Assembly (NCBI GenBank): GCA_002840685.1
Contig: PHBU01000005.1
Location: 186,001 to 250,000 of the forward strand
Length of the DNA: 64,000 bases
Direction of reading: 5' to 3'
DNA from: Chloroflexi bacterium HGW-Chloroflexi-6
GTDB lineage: Bacteria > Chloroflexota > Anaerolineae > Anaerolineales > Villigracilaceae
The notes under the pieces are model-generated. The model was not told the DNA's origin, ran no database searches, and saw nothing but the letters and a program-made list of their open reading frames with translations. Numbering within the stretch: the first letter of the stretch is position 1; every line of letters starts with the position of its first letter. Both the position numbers and the translations under genes were made by a program. Positions 17,572 to 25,629 of this stretch are shown here, in pieces.

Positions 17572-18828
17572 ATGTTCTTTCGTATTCCACCTGCGCTTCA
17601 AAATCGTCGCTTTTTTATGCTCTGGCTCGGCCTGCTGGTCTCGATCGCCGGGTCACAAATGCAATTGGCTGCCGTTCACTGGCATATCCGCGAACTGACC
17701 GGCACGCCAGACCCGATGGCGCTTGGCTTTATCGGTCTGGCGCGCATCCTGCCTGTGATCGTTTTCTCCTTGTTCGGCGGGGTCTTTGCCGATACCTTCG
17801 ACCGCCGCACGATCCTTTTCGTTACCCAGACCTGCATGGCACTGACCGCCGCCGGGCTGGCCTGGCTGACCTTTAGCAATAGCATCGAGATCTGGCACAT
17901 CTACCTGCTGACCGCTTTGCAGGCAGCGGCAGTCGCTTTCGACGGCCCTGCCCGCCAGGCGATCGTACCCAATCTTGTCCCGGCCAAAGACCTGCCAGGC
18001 GCTTTCAGCATGAACTCGATCGCCTTTAACACAGGCGCAGTCATCGGGCCTGTCTTGAGCGGTGTGGTTATTGCCACGCTTGGCCAGGGCTACACCTATT
18101 TTTTCAACGCAGTTTCGTTCCTTGCGGTCATCCTGGCCCTGCTTGCCATCGGAAACATTCCGCAGGATCTCAAGAAAGCCAGCGGGATCAGCCTGAATGC
18201 GATCGGGGATGGGATCCGTTTCATCTTTTCGCGCAAGATCATCTTTTCAACGATGGTGATGGATTTCTTCGCCACCTTCTTTGCTTCGGCCAATACCATG
18301 ATGCCGATCATCGCGCGCGACATTTTGCATGTCGGCGAAATGGGCTACGGCTGGCTGGTCTCGGCGCAGTCGATGGGTTCGGTCGCCGCCGGGGTCATCA
18401 TCAGCCAGCTGCCCGCCCTGCGGAAGCAGGGACCGGTTTTCCTGACCGCTGTGATCGTTTTTGGCCTGGCAACCGTGGCCTTCGGCCTTTCGACCAGCTT
18501 CGTGCTGGCCTTCATCGCGCTGCTGCTGATGGGCGCGGCAGATACGGTCAGCACCATCATCCGCAACACCATCCGCCAGCTACAAACCCCCGACCACATC
18601 CGCGGACGAATGACCAGCATCAACCAGATCTTCTTTCAGGGTGGTCCACAGCTCGGCGAAGTGGAAGCCGGGATCGTGGCAACCCTGTTCGGTGTGCCCT
18701 TTGCCATCATCAGCGGCGGAATTGGAACGATCGTAGCCGCCATTCTCATCATGGCAAAATGGCCGGTGCTACGCCAATACGACGGCAGTGAGCCCATTCC
18801 GCAGGCAGCTCCGGCCACAGCGGATTAA
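17572..18828 (+). CDS. MFS transporter, EntS/MFS_3-like exporter, copy 2
   Basis: 418 aa, about 12 membrane segments, with matching blocks to copy 1 along its length (FRIPPALQNRRFFMLWLGL, DTFDRRTILFVTQ, DHIRGRMTSINQIFFQGGPQ). AAGGAG at 17557-17562 sets the start at 17572; an in-frame ATG at 17539 lacks a ribosome site. It ends in a short hydrophilic tail. The two may work alone or as a heteromeric pair, which is not known for this family. A hairpin terminator follows. Confidence 0.87.
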   Translation: MFFRIPPALQNRRFFMLWLGLLVSIAGSQMQLAAVHWHIRELTGTPDPMALGFIGLARILPVIVFSLFGGVFADTFDRRTILFVTQTCMALTAAGLAWLTFSNSIEIWHIYLLTALQAAAVAFDGPARQAIVPNLVPAKDLPGAFSMNSIAFNTGAVIGPVLSGVVIATLGQGYTYFFNAVSFLAVILALLAIGNIPQDLKKASGISLNAIGDGIRFIFSRKIIFSTMVMDFFATFFASANTMMPIIARDILHVGEMGYGWLVSAQSMGSVAAGVIISQLPALRKQGPVFLTAVIVFGLATVAFGLSTSFVLAFIALLLMGAADTVSTIIRNTIRQLQTPDHIRGRMTSINQIFFQGGPQLGEVEAGIVATLFGVPFAIISGGIGTIVAAILIMAKWPVLRQYDGSEPIPQAAPATAD

Positions 18829-18848
18829 GATTGAATTCGCCAGCATTT

Positions 18849-18882
18849 GTAGCGCAAGAGTTACTCTTGCGCTACTTTTATT
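18849..18882 (+). terminator. Hairpin terminator after the MFS pair
   Basis: The arms GTAGCGCAAGAG and CTCTTGCGCTAC form a perfect stem with a 3-base loop followed by TTTTATTT. It may also belong to the class of short intergenic palindromes seen at 43587. Confidence 0.8.
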
Positions 18883-18947
18883 TGCATAAACTCTAACGAT
18901 ATATTAATACCAAAACTATCCAGTTTGAGTAAAATGAACAGACCTAT

Positions 18948-18976
18948 TTGTGATAAATAACACAATTCTATATAAT
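18948..18976 (+). promoter_or_regulatory. Promoter overlapping a CRP/FNR-like palindrome, upstream of rrf2-cydAB
   Basis: TTGTGA (18948-18953) and TATAAT (18971-18976) are separated by exactly 17 bases. The -35 box is also the left arm of the inverted repeat TTGTGATAAATAACACAA (18948-18965), whose core TGTGA-N6-ACACA is one base from the CRP consensus. A regulator bound here would cover the -35 region, which suggests repression. Predicted leader is about 150 bases. Confidence 0.65.
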
Positions 18977-19133
18977 CAGAACAGAATACATCATGCTTCG
19001 TCCCATAATCAGGGTATATATTACATTTATCACACATAAAAAATTACATCTCTCACGTTCCTTAAAATATCATAATGCTTACAATATCGGTAAAGGTTTA
19101 GTAAATCCGTAAACGTTTCGCTCACAGAAAATC

Positions 19134-19589
19134 ATGCTCAAAATCAACCGCCAAACCGATTATGCCGCACGCGTCGTACTTGCCCTTGCAATAAAAGGCG
19201 AGACGGCGCGTATTTCGTCGGCAACCATCCAGCGCGAGATGCAGATTCCGAAGGCCTTCATGGCGCGGATTGTGGCGCAGCTGGCGCAGGCCGGTTTGGT
19301 GCTGACTTTTCCGGGGCGGGATGGCGGCTTGAGCCTGCCCTGCCCTCCCGAAAACATCACCCTGCTGCAGGTTGTGGAAGCTTTTGAGGGTCGCCTGCTT
19401 CTCTCGGACTGTTTGCTGCCAACGGGTGATGGCGATTGCCCTTTTCTCAGCCGCTGCCCGGTTCGCTCGAAGTGGGGACGTGTGCAGGCGGCAATGGCCC
19501 GTGAGATGGCCTCCATCCATTTTTCAGAATTAGCGGAAGAAGCCCGCCAGGGCATTCCGGTATCATCCATTTTTGTTCTCCAACCCTGA
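19134..19589 (+). CDS. Rrf2 family transcriptional regulator with conserved cysteines
   Basis: 151 aa. The opening MLKINRQTDYAARVVLALA and the winged HTH to about residue 75 are typical of Rrf2. The C-terminal half has three cysteines, C-x7-C-x5-C (CLLPTGDGDCPFLSRC), the arrangement used by IscR/NsrR-like members to bind an Fe-S cluster. It could therefore sense oxygen, NO or redox state. It lies 16 bases upstream of cydA in the same direction and is a strong candidate regulator of cydAB (inferred). Confidence 0.88.
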   Translation: MLKINRQTDYAARVVLALAIKGETARISSATIQREMQIPKAFMARIVAQLAQAGLVLTFPGRDGGLSLPCPPENITLLQVVEAFEGRLLLSDCLLPTGDGDCPFLSRCPVRSKWGRVQAAMAREMASIHFSELAEEARQGIPVSSIFVLQP

Positions 19590-19605
19590 TTTCAAAGGAG
19601 TTTTT

Positions 19606-21006
19606 ATGGACCCAATGACCCTTTCAAGGTGGCAATTCGGTCTGACGACCGTTTACCACTTCCTGTTCGTCCCGCTCACGCTCGGGCTGGGCTGGTTTGT
19701 GGCCTATATGCAAACGCGCTACTACCAGACCCGCGACGAGAACTATCGCAAGATGAGCAAGTTCTGGGGCAAATTGTTCCTGATCAATTTTGCGATCGGC
19801 GTGGTGACCGGCATCGTGCAAGAGTTCCAGTTTGGCATGAACTGGAGCGAGTACAGCCGTTATGTCGGCGATATATTCGGCGCGCCGCTGGCGATCGAAG
19901 CCCTGATGGCTTTCTTCCTCGAAAGCACCTTTTTGGGCATCTGGATCTTCGGCGAGAACAAAGTGCCCGAAAAAGTGCACCTGGCCGCGATCTGGCTGGC
20001 GGCGATCGGCTCGAACCTTTCGGCGCTGTGGATTTTGCTGGCCAACGGCTGGATGCAGCACCCGGTCGGCTATATCATCAACGAAGTCAATGGCCGTGCC
20101 GAACTGGTAGATTTCTTCGCCCTGATCAGCAACCCCAAGGGTTGGGTTTTCTTCTGGCACACCATTTCAGCCGGCTTGGCGACCGCATCCTTCTTGATCA
20201 TCGGCGTGAGCGCATACCACATCATCCGCAAGCAGCATCTGGAAGTTTTCAAACCATCCTTCCAGATGGCAGCCCTGGTCGGCATTATCGCCAGTGTTTT
20301 GGTTTTCCTGGGCGGCCACGAACAGGGACAGTTCATGTTCCGTGAACAGCCGATGAAGTTCTCGGCCATCGAAGCCCATTGGGAAACCTCGGCCCCGGCT
20401 GATTTCTCGATCCTGACGATCGGCGACCTGACCGGTAAAGCCGAAATCTGGTCGCTGCGCACCAGCCAGATTGGGATTCCGGGCGTGCTTAGCTTCCTGG
20501 CCTGCAACAATTTCAACTGCGAAGTCAAAGGCGTCAACGAACTGCAAGCTGAGTACGAAGCCCTGTACGGCCCCGGCGACTATATACCGTTGATGGTTGT
20601 GACCTACTGGACATTCCGCTTCATGATGACGGTTGGCCTGCTAATGATCGCTCTCGCGGCCTGGTTCCTGTGGGCCACGCGCGGCAAATACGAAAATGCC
20701 AAATGGATGAAGTTCGTGCCGTGGGTGCTTGTCCTGCCTTATATTGCCAATGCCAGCGGCTGGATTTTGACCGAAATGGGCCGCCAACCTTGGATCGTGC
20801 AAGGCCTGCTCAAGGTGGAAGATGCCGTTTCGCCAAATCTGACCACAGTTGACCTGCTGATCTCATTGATCGGTTACGTGGCTGTCTATGGCGCACTGGC
20901 TGGCGCGATGTTCTACCTGATGAAGAAATATGCCATCGCCGGACCAGATGCCGCCATGCACGAATCGGTGGATGTTGCTCCCGCACTGGTGGGGTCGCAA
21001 GACTAG
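19606..21006 (+). CDS. cydA: Cytochrome bd quinol oxidase subunit I
   Basis: 466 aa membrane protein. The N-terminus SRWQFGLTTVYHFLFVPLTLG contains H18, equivalent to the heme ligand H19 of the Escherichia coli protein. GRQPWIVQGLLK near residue 395 is the family signature. The quinol-binding loop is of the short type, since the protein is well below the length of long-loop enzymes. It oxidises quinol and reduces O2 to water without pumping protons. AAAGGAG precedes the ATG at 19606. A hairpin-rich 71-base gap separates it from cydB. Confidence 0.95.
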   Translation: MDPMTLSRWQFGLTTVYHFLFVPLTLGLGWFVAYMQTRYYQTRDENYRKMSKFWGKLFLINFAIGVVTGIVQEFQFGMNWSEYSRYVGDIFGAPLAIEALMAFFLESTFLGIWIFGENKVPEKVHLAAIWLAAIGSNLSALWILLANGWMQHPVGYIINEVNGRAELVDFFALISNPKGWVFFWHTISAGLATASFLIIGVSAYHIIRKQHLEVFKPSFQMAALVGIIASVLVFLGGHEQGQFMFREQPMKFSAIEAHWETSAPADFSILTIGDLTGKAEIWSLRTSQIGIPGVLSFLACNNFNCEVKGVNELQAEYEALYGPGDYIPLMVVTYWTFRFMMTVGLLMIALAAWFLWATRGKYENAKWMKFVPWVLVLPYIANASGWILTEMGRQPWIVQGLLKVEDAVSPNLTTVDLLISLIGYVAVYGALAGAMFYLMKKYAIAGPDAAMHESVDVAPALVGSQD

Positions 21007-21012
21007 AGAAAC

Positions 21013-21063
21013 GGAGCGCGAAGTCTCCCGACTTCGCTGCGACGACAGGAGTCGTCGCACTCC
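21013..21063. repeat. Palindromic element with three-way-junction potential between cydA and cydB
   Basis: Two adjacent perfect hairpins, GCGAAGTC-TCCC-GACTTCGC (21018-21037) and TGCGACGAC-AGGA-GTCGTCGCA (21038-21059), are enclosed by GGAG (21013-21016) and CTCC (21060-21063). It could fold as a cloverleaf-like structure in the cydAB message and may attenuate or stabilise it. There is no T run after it, so it is not a simple terminator. Confidence 0.7.
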
Positions 21064-21077
21064 AAAAGGAGAAAATC

Positions 21078-22100
21078 ATGTCATACGAATTCCTGCAAAT
21101 CCTTTGGTTCATCCTGATCGCCGTTTTGTGGATCGGCTTCTTCTTCCTCGAAGGCTTTGACTTCGGTGTGGGCATGCTACTGCCCTTCCTCGGCAAAAAA
21201 GACCTCGAGCGGCGCGCCATCATCAATACCGTCGGCCCAACCTGGGACGGTAACGAAGTCTGGCTACTGACGGCTGGCGGAGCAACCTTTGCGGCCTTCC
21301 CGCACTGGTACGCAACCATGTTCAGCGGTTTTTACCTAGCCCTGTTCCTTTTGCTGGTCGGCCTGATCCTGCGCGGCATTTCGTTCGAATACCGCTCGAA
21401 AGATGCCAGCCCCAAGTGGCGCAACACCTTCGACTGGATGATCGCGGTCGGCTCCTTCCTGGCAGCCCTTTTGCTGGGCGCGGCCTTTGCCAACCTGGCG
21501 CGCGGCGTGCCGATCGACGAGAATATGATGTTCACCGGCAATCTGTTCACCCTGCTCAACCCCTACGGGCTGCTGGGCGGCGTAACCACCGTGGCCATCT
21601 TCCTGCTGCACGGCGCAAATTTCCTTGGCCTGAAACTGGAAGGTGAACTGAAAGAACGCGCCAATAAACTTGCCAAAACCCTGTGGATCGCCGCTTCGCT
21701 GCTTTACATCATCCTGGGCGTATTCACCTATGCGGCCGGTTTCTGGGCGCGCGGAATTGTCAACCCCGGTATTGTGCCGATCGCGGCTGTGGTCGCCCTG
21801 CTGGCTGCCGGTTATTTCATCAACCAGAAAAGTCACGGCTGGGCCTTCATCATGGTAACTCTCAATATCGTGCTGACCCAGGTGACGTTCTTCTCGATGA
21901 CCTTCCCGAACGTGATGCTCTCGACCCTCAACCCCGATTGGTCACTGACCATCTACAACGCATCATCCTCGCAGTACACGCTGACAGTCATGTCGATCGT
22001 GGCGCTGATCTTCGTCCCGATCGTGCTGGTCTACCAGGGCTGGACGTACTGGATGTTCCGCAAACGTGTCAGTGCGGACAAGAAATCGCTGGTCTACTAA
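21078..22100 (+). CDS. cydB: Cytochrome bd quinol oxidase subunit II
   Basis: 340 aa with about nine membrane segments. The opening LQILWFILIAVLWIGFFFLEGFDFGVGMLLPFLG is the CydB signature (seen in part as FLEGFDFGVGML), followed by VGPTWDGNEVWL and FRGISFEYR-like RGISFEYRSK. It partners CydA in the bd oxidase. No cydX or cydCD genes are nearby. AAAAGGAG precedes the ATG. A strong terminator follows. Confidence 0.95.
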   Translation: MSYEFLQILWFILIAVLWIGFFFLEGFDFGVGMLLPFLGKKDLERRAIINTVGPTWDGNEVWLLTAGGATFAAFPHWYATMFSGFYLALFLLLVGLILRGISFEYRSKDASPKWRNTFDWMIAVGSFLAALLLGAAFANLARGVPIDENMMFTGNLFTLLNPYGLLGGVTTVAIFLLHGANFLGLKLEGELKERANKLAKTLWIAASLLYIILGVFTYAAGFWARGIVNPGIVPIAAVVALLAAGYFINQKSHGWAFIMVTLNIVLTQVTFFSMTFPNVMLSTLNPDWSLTIYNASSSQYTLTVMSIVALIFVPIVLVYQGWTYWMFRKRVSADKKSLVY

Positions 22101-22109
22101 ACCGACAAG

Positions 22110-22140
22110 ACCCCAGGGAAACTTCCCCTGGGGTTTTTCT
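22110..22140 (+). terminator. Intrinsic terminator after cydB
   Basis: ACCCCAGGG and CCCTGGGGT form a GC-rich 9-bp stem with a 7-base loop, followed by TTTTTCTTTT. It is 10 bases after the stop codon. Confidence 0.9.
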
Positions 22141-22169
22141 TTTCATCCCGACCATCTTTCACAAAATCT

Positions 22170-22200
22170 TTGCACGCAAAGGCGCAAAACTGTGTAAAAT
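22170..22200 (+). promoter_or_regulatory. Promoter-like motif shared with 25330-25360
   Basis: TTGCAC and TAAAAT with a 19-base spacer lie about 105 bases before the TolB-like gene. The whole motif, including the spacer, resembles the one at 25330-25360 (TTGTAC, 19 bases, TAAAAT). Confidence 0.4.
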
Positions 22201-22304
22201 GAACAAGCCCCCAAAAACACCTTTCAGCGCCATTGTTCCCGGATGCCTGTCCGGTTTCTGGCTTGCTGTTTTTGTATATTTCATGATATGGAGACCAGAT
22301 TGCC

Positions 22305-23765
22305 ATGATGTCTTTGCTGCATGAGAATACCCTCGGTCTGTTTGACGGTCAAACAGACATTGGCGTTGTTCATCACCCCGGTTCATGTGATTACGATGTT
22401 GAGCAACAAATCTATCGTATCGCCAGCGCTGGCGCAAATATTTGGGGAAACCAGGATGCCTTTCACTTCATCTGGAAGCATCTGCGCGGAAACTTCATCG
22501 TAACAATGCGCGCGGCATTCACCGGCGCGGGGGCGAACCCACACCGCAAACTGGGCTGGATGGCGCGCACCAGCCTCGAGGCCGGCTCAGCCAACGTCAG
22601 CACCGGGATCCACGGGGATGGGCTGCTCTCGCTTCAATTCCGGCGCGCTCAAGGCGACCGGACGGATGAAATAAAGGCGGCCCTCACCGGCGCAGATATC
22701 ATCCAGTTGGAGCGCAAAGGCAACACCTACATCATGTCTGTTGCCCAATACGGCCAGCCGTTCAGCGCTGTCCAGGTTACCGATATTGACCTGGGTCAGG
22801 ATGTTTATGTGGGATTGTATGTTTGCTCCCACGAAGATCATAGCATTGAACAGGCCATCTTTCAGAATGTGCGCATCGTCACGCCCGTAAAAGCCGACTT
22901 CAACCGCGATACGGATCCATTTGGCAGCCATCTCGAAATTTTGGATCTGGCGAGTGGTCAGCGCAAGATCATTTACAGCACCGACGAGATTATCGAAGCC
23001 CCCAACTGGACCCGCGACGGTAAATCCCTGATCTACAACAGCCACGGGCGCTTGTTTCGCTTCGACCTGGCAACGGGAACATCGTCCCTGATCGATACCG
23101 GCGACGCCACCCGCAACAACAACGATCACGTGCTCTCCTTTGATGGGAGCATGCTCGCCATCAGCAATCACAGCCCGGACGATCACCTTTCGCGCATCTA
23201 CACCCTTCCGGTGGAGGGCGGCGCGCCCAGGCTGGTCACACCCATCGGCCCTTCCTACCTGCACGGCTGGTCGCCCGATGGAAAATCCCTGGTTTATTGC
23301 GCTGAACGCAACGGTGACTACGATGTATATCGCATCTCGATCGATGGCGGCGTAGAAGAACAGCTTACAACCGCCATCGGGCTGGATGACGGGCCGGAAT
23401 ACACACCGGACGGCAGTTACATTTATTTCAACTCCGTTCGCAGCGGGGGAATGCAGATCTGGCGCATGCGGCCCGATGGCAGTAACCAGGAACAAATGAC
23501 CGACGATGATTGCAACAACTGGTTCGCCCACGTCGCGCCGGATGGCAAATCGTTTGTTTTCATCTCTTACCTGCCCGGCGAAGTGGATCCTGGCGATCAC
23601 CCGGCAGCCAAGCGGGTCTACCTGCGCCTGCTGCCGCTGGATGGCGGCACGCCCAAAGTGCTGGCCTATCTCTACGGCGGACAGGGCACGATCAACGTTC
23701 CATCCTGGTCGCCTGACGGCAGCCAGTTGGCGTTCGTCAGCAACACGGTTCCGCGCGAGGCATAA
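22305..23765 (+). CDS. TolB-like beta-propeller protein with N-terminal concanavalin-like domain
   Basis: 486 aa. Residues 1-195 look like a DUF1349/LamG-type beta-sandwich (NQDAFHFIWKHL, LGWMARTSLEAG, YVGLYVCSHED). Residues 205-486 contain repeated PD40/WD40-like blades with SPDGKSL and PNWTRDGKSLIYN motifs, as in TolB and tricorn-type propellers. No signal peptide is visible, so it is probably cytosolic, unlike TolB itself. GGAGA lies 10 bases upstream of the ATG. It may bind a sugar or peptide; its position near the GH1 gene hints at carbohydrate use, but the genes converge and are not an operon. Confidence 0.78.
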   Translation: MMSLLHENTLGLFDGQTDIGVVHHPGSCDYDVEQQIYRIASAGANIWGNQDAFHFIWKHLRGNFIVTMRAAFTGAGANPHRKLGWMARTSLEAGSANVSTGIHGDGLLSLQFRRAQGDRTDEIKAALTGADIIQLERKGNTYIMSVAQYGQPFSAVQVTDIDLGQDVYVGLYVCSHEDHSIEQAIFQNVRIVTPVKADFNRDTDPFGSHLEILDLASGQRKIIYSTDEIIEAPNWTRDGKSLIYNSHGRLFRFDLATGTSSLIDTGDATRNNNDHVLSFDGSMLAISNHSPDDHLSRIYTLPVEGGAPRLVTPIGPSYLHGWSPDGKSLVYCAERNGDYDVYRISIDGGVEEQLTTAIGLDDGPEYTPDGSYIYFNSVRSGGMQIWRMRPDGSNQEQMTDDDCNNWFAHVAPDGKSFVFISYLPGEVDPGDHPAAKRVYLRLLPLDGGTPKVLAYLYGGQGTINVPSWSPDGSQLAFVSNTVPREA

Positions 23766-23821
23766 TTCCATGAAAAAATCTGGTCAGGGCTTGTTGTTTT
23801 TCGCAAAGGCCCATCCACACT

Positions 23822-25186
23822 TTATATCAAGGCATTTTGCTTAATAATTTCCTTGAAATATTCCGCGCTGAGCTTGGGGGTGCGTTTAAACGTTGAATAA
23901 TCGACCCGAACAATACCAAAGCGTTTGGTATAGCCGGCCGACCACTCAAAATTATCCATCAGCGACCATACGAAGAAACCTTTCAGATTCAGGCCATCTT
24001 CAGTGGCTTTTTGAGCCATATCGAGATATTGGCGGTAGAACTCGATCCGATCGATATCGAGAACTTCTCCAGCTTTTGTTTCGATATCGTCACAGGCCAG
24101 ACCGTTCTCGGCAATATAAATCGGGATATTGTTGAAGGTTTCCTTGGCAAAAAGCAGCGCGTAATAAATCGATTTCGGTGTGATCGGCCAGCCCATAAAA
24201 GTTTTACACATGCTGAGCGGGATTTCCACCGCTTCATAGCCATCTTCATTATCCGCGGCACGCACCGGGGCACCTGAATAAATATTGAACCCCATGAAAT
24301 CACAAGGGGAGCCAATGATCTTCATTTCCGCATCTGTGTATTCGGGCATATTTTCGCCCATTCGGTCAATGAAACTTTGTCGATAGAGTCCTTCGATGAT
24401 CGGCAAAAGTTTGTACTCGTTGTGTTTGATCCACATTTTCCTGGCGGCAGCAATATTCTCCGGCGTATGGAAAATGGGCCAGCACGCAGGAGGATGGTCA
24501 ACAATCCCAATCCGGACAGGCCTCTTTGCGTTGGCGCGGACCGCCTGAACGCTCAAACCGTGGCCCAGCATACTATTATGGATGGCCTGGTTGACAACTT
24601 TATCTGATTCTGCAACCCCGGGCGTCTTGGAACCCGGAGCATGGCGATCCCTGTTGTAGGCCATGCGGGTAAAGTTGTCGAGTTCGTTGAGTGTAAACCA
24701 GTTGCTGACGCGGTCAGACAAATGCCCAGACATGACCCCAGAATACTCGCCAAACAAGCGCGCAACTTCTTTATTTCTCCAGCCATCGTATTTGACTTCA
24801 AGGGCCTGGGGCAAATCCCAGTGAAAAAGCGTAACATAAGGCTCGATGCCCGCCTCGAGTAATTCATCCACCAGGTTAGAGTAAAAATCAAGCCCTTTTT
24901 GGTTGATCTGGCCTTCGCCATCAGGGAAAATTCTGGACCAGGCAATTGAGAACCGATAGGCTTTGTAGCCCAAATCCTTGATCATCGCCACATCTTCTTT
25001 AACGCGATGATAGTGGTCGCAGGCCATATCGCCATTGCCATTTTCGCGGACAACCCCCGGGCGACGGCAGAAAACATCCCAGGTGCTTTCTCCGCGGCCA
25101 TCTTCATTGGTGGCGCCTTCAATCTGGAAGCTGGCTGTGGCCGCTCCCCACAAAAAATCTTCTGGAAATCGCTGAATAATGCCCAT
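23822..25186 (-). CDS. bglA: GH1 beta-glucosidase
   Basis: 454 aa, usual GH1 length. It has FLWGAATASFQIEG at the N-terminus, YRFSIAWSRIFP, the acid/base motif FTLNELDN (E168) and the nucleophile IAENGL (E360). The acid/base motif has Leu where nearly all family members have Pro (NEP). No signal peptide, so it acts in the cytosol, hydrolysing cellobiose- or laminaribiose-type sugars; it would complement the secreted GH16. The start at 25186 has AGGAG 6 bases upstream; the open frame extends 16 codons further without support. Confidence 0.93.
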   Translation of the reverse strand: MGIIQRFPEDFLWGAATASFQIEGATNEDGRGESTWDVFCRRPGVVRENGNGDMACDHYHRVKEDVAMIKDLGYKAYRFSIAWSRIFPDGEGQINQKGLDFYSNLVDELLEAGIEPYVTLFHWDLPQALEVKYDGWRNKEVARLFGEYSGVMSGHLSDRVSNWFTLNELDNFTRMAYNRDRHAPGSKTPGVAESDKVVNQAIHNSMLGHGLSVQAVRANAKRPVRIGIVDHPPACWPIFHTPENIAAARKMWIKHNEYKLLPIIEGLYRQSFIDRMGENMPEYTDAEMKIIGSPCDFMGFNIYSGAPVRAADNEDGYEAVEIPLSMCKTFMGWPITPKSIYYALLFAKETFNNIPIYIAENGLACDDIETKAGEVLDIDRIEFYRQYLDMAQKATEDGLNLKGFFVWSLMDNFEWSAGYTKRFGIVRVDYSTFKRTPKLSAEYFKEIIKQNALI

Positions 25187-25329
25187 GTTTTCTCCTGTAA
25201 AAATTTCATGATCCGTAAAGCTGGATTTTATCATCTTCAGACAATCTCCTGACTCGAGACAGTTCTTACTTAATCAATCAGAAAGGTCACGATCAGGCTG
25301 CGGTATTTATTTATGTTATTCGTGATTCT

Positions 25330-25360
25330 TTGTACGTTAAAGCACAAAAGTGAGTAAAAT
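25330..25360 (+). promoter_or_regulatory. Promoter-like motif shared with 22170-22200
   Basis: TTGTAC (25330-25335) and TAAAAT (25355-25360) are 19 bases apart. The spacer resembles the one at 22176-22194 (both contain CAAAA then TGNG before TAAAAT, and are followed by A/G-AAC). It is 270 bases from the next gene, so a long leader would follow. Confidence 0.35.
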
Positions 25361-25513
25361 AAACTGCAACAATAGGATGCGATAAGCATGGTTGTTGCTG
25401 AGAACAAAGAAGTTCCCCCCAAATTTTAGCTGCAGCACAGACAAAAGAATTTCCCAAACCTTCTGGATGATGGATCGGACGCTGAAGAATCTAACTTATA
25501 CTCATCCGAGTCT

Positions 25514-25588
25514 CACAAATTGCGCTTTTTATAAGAGCAAGAACGCGCAATTTCATGCTGCGCATTTGTGACCATGGGCACTATAGAA
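25514..25588. repeat. Dispersed intergenic repeat, copy B
   Basis: It closely matches copy A at 4454-4527 across about 75 bases, with small indels. It ends with CGCATTTGTGACCATGGGCA and CTATAGAA. The right-hand 45 bases are also echoed at 35020-35066. Here the repeat lies 42 bases before a start codon, so it could also act as a promoter. Confidence 0.6.
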
Positions 25589-25629
25589 GTATTGCATGGG
25601 TCGACCTCAATCTATCAACGGAGGAAAAT

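Larger units (their letters stand above)
18829..19133. other. AT-rich regulatory gap before the rrf2-cydAB genes
   Basis: 305 bases without a coding region. Contents: the MFS terminator, a strong promoter overlapping a CRP/FNR-like palindrome (18948-18976), a further TGTGATAAA half-site in reverse orientation at 19026-19036 (TTTATCACACA), and GTTTA-N9-TAAAC at 19096-19114, which could be an Rrf2 site. The gap is clearly more AT-rich than the genes around it. Confidence 0.6.
25187..25629. other. Intergenic region of 443 bases before the FGE-like lipoprotein gene
   Basis: There is no supportable coding region. It contains the promoter-like motif at 25330-25360 and dispersed repeat copy B at 25514-25588. 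The rest is AT-rich and featureless. The gap lies between divergently transcribed genes, so it must hold both promoters. Confidence 0.6.

Noticed and set aside
22587-23771. 394-codon minus-strand ORF opposite the TolB-like gene
   Set aside because: Antisense to a propeller gene with clear blade motifs; no ribosome site and no domain.
23766-23821. Terminator between the TolB-like and GH1 genes
   Set aside because: The 56-base convergent gap contains no stem of more than five pairs followed by a T run.
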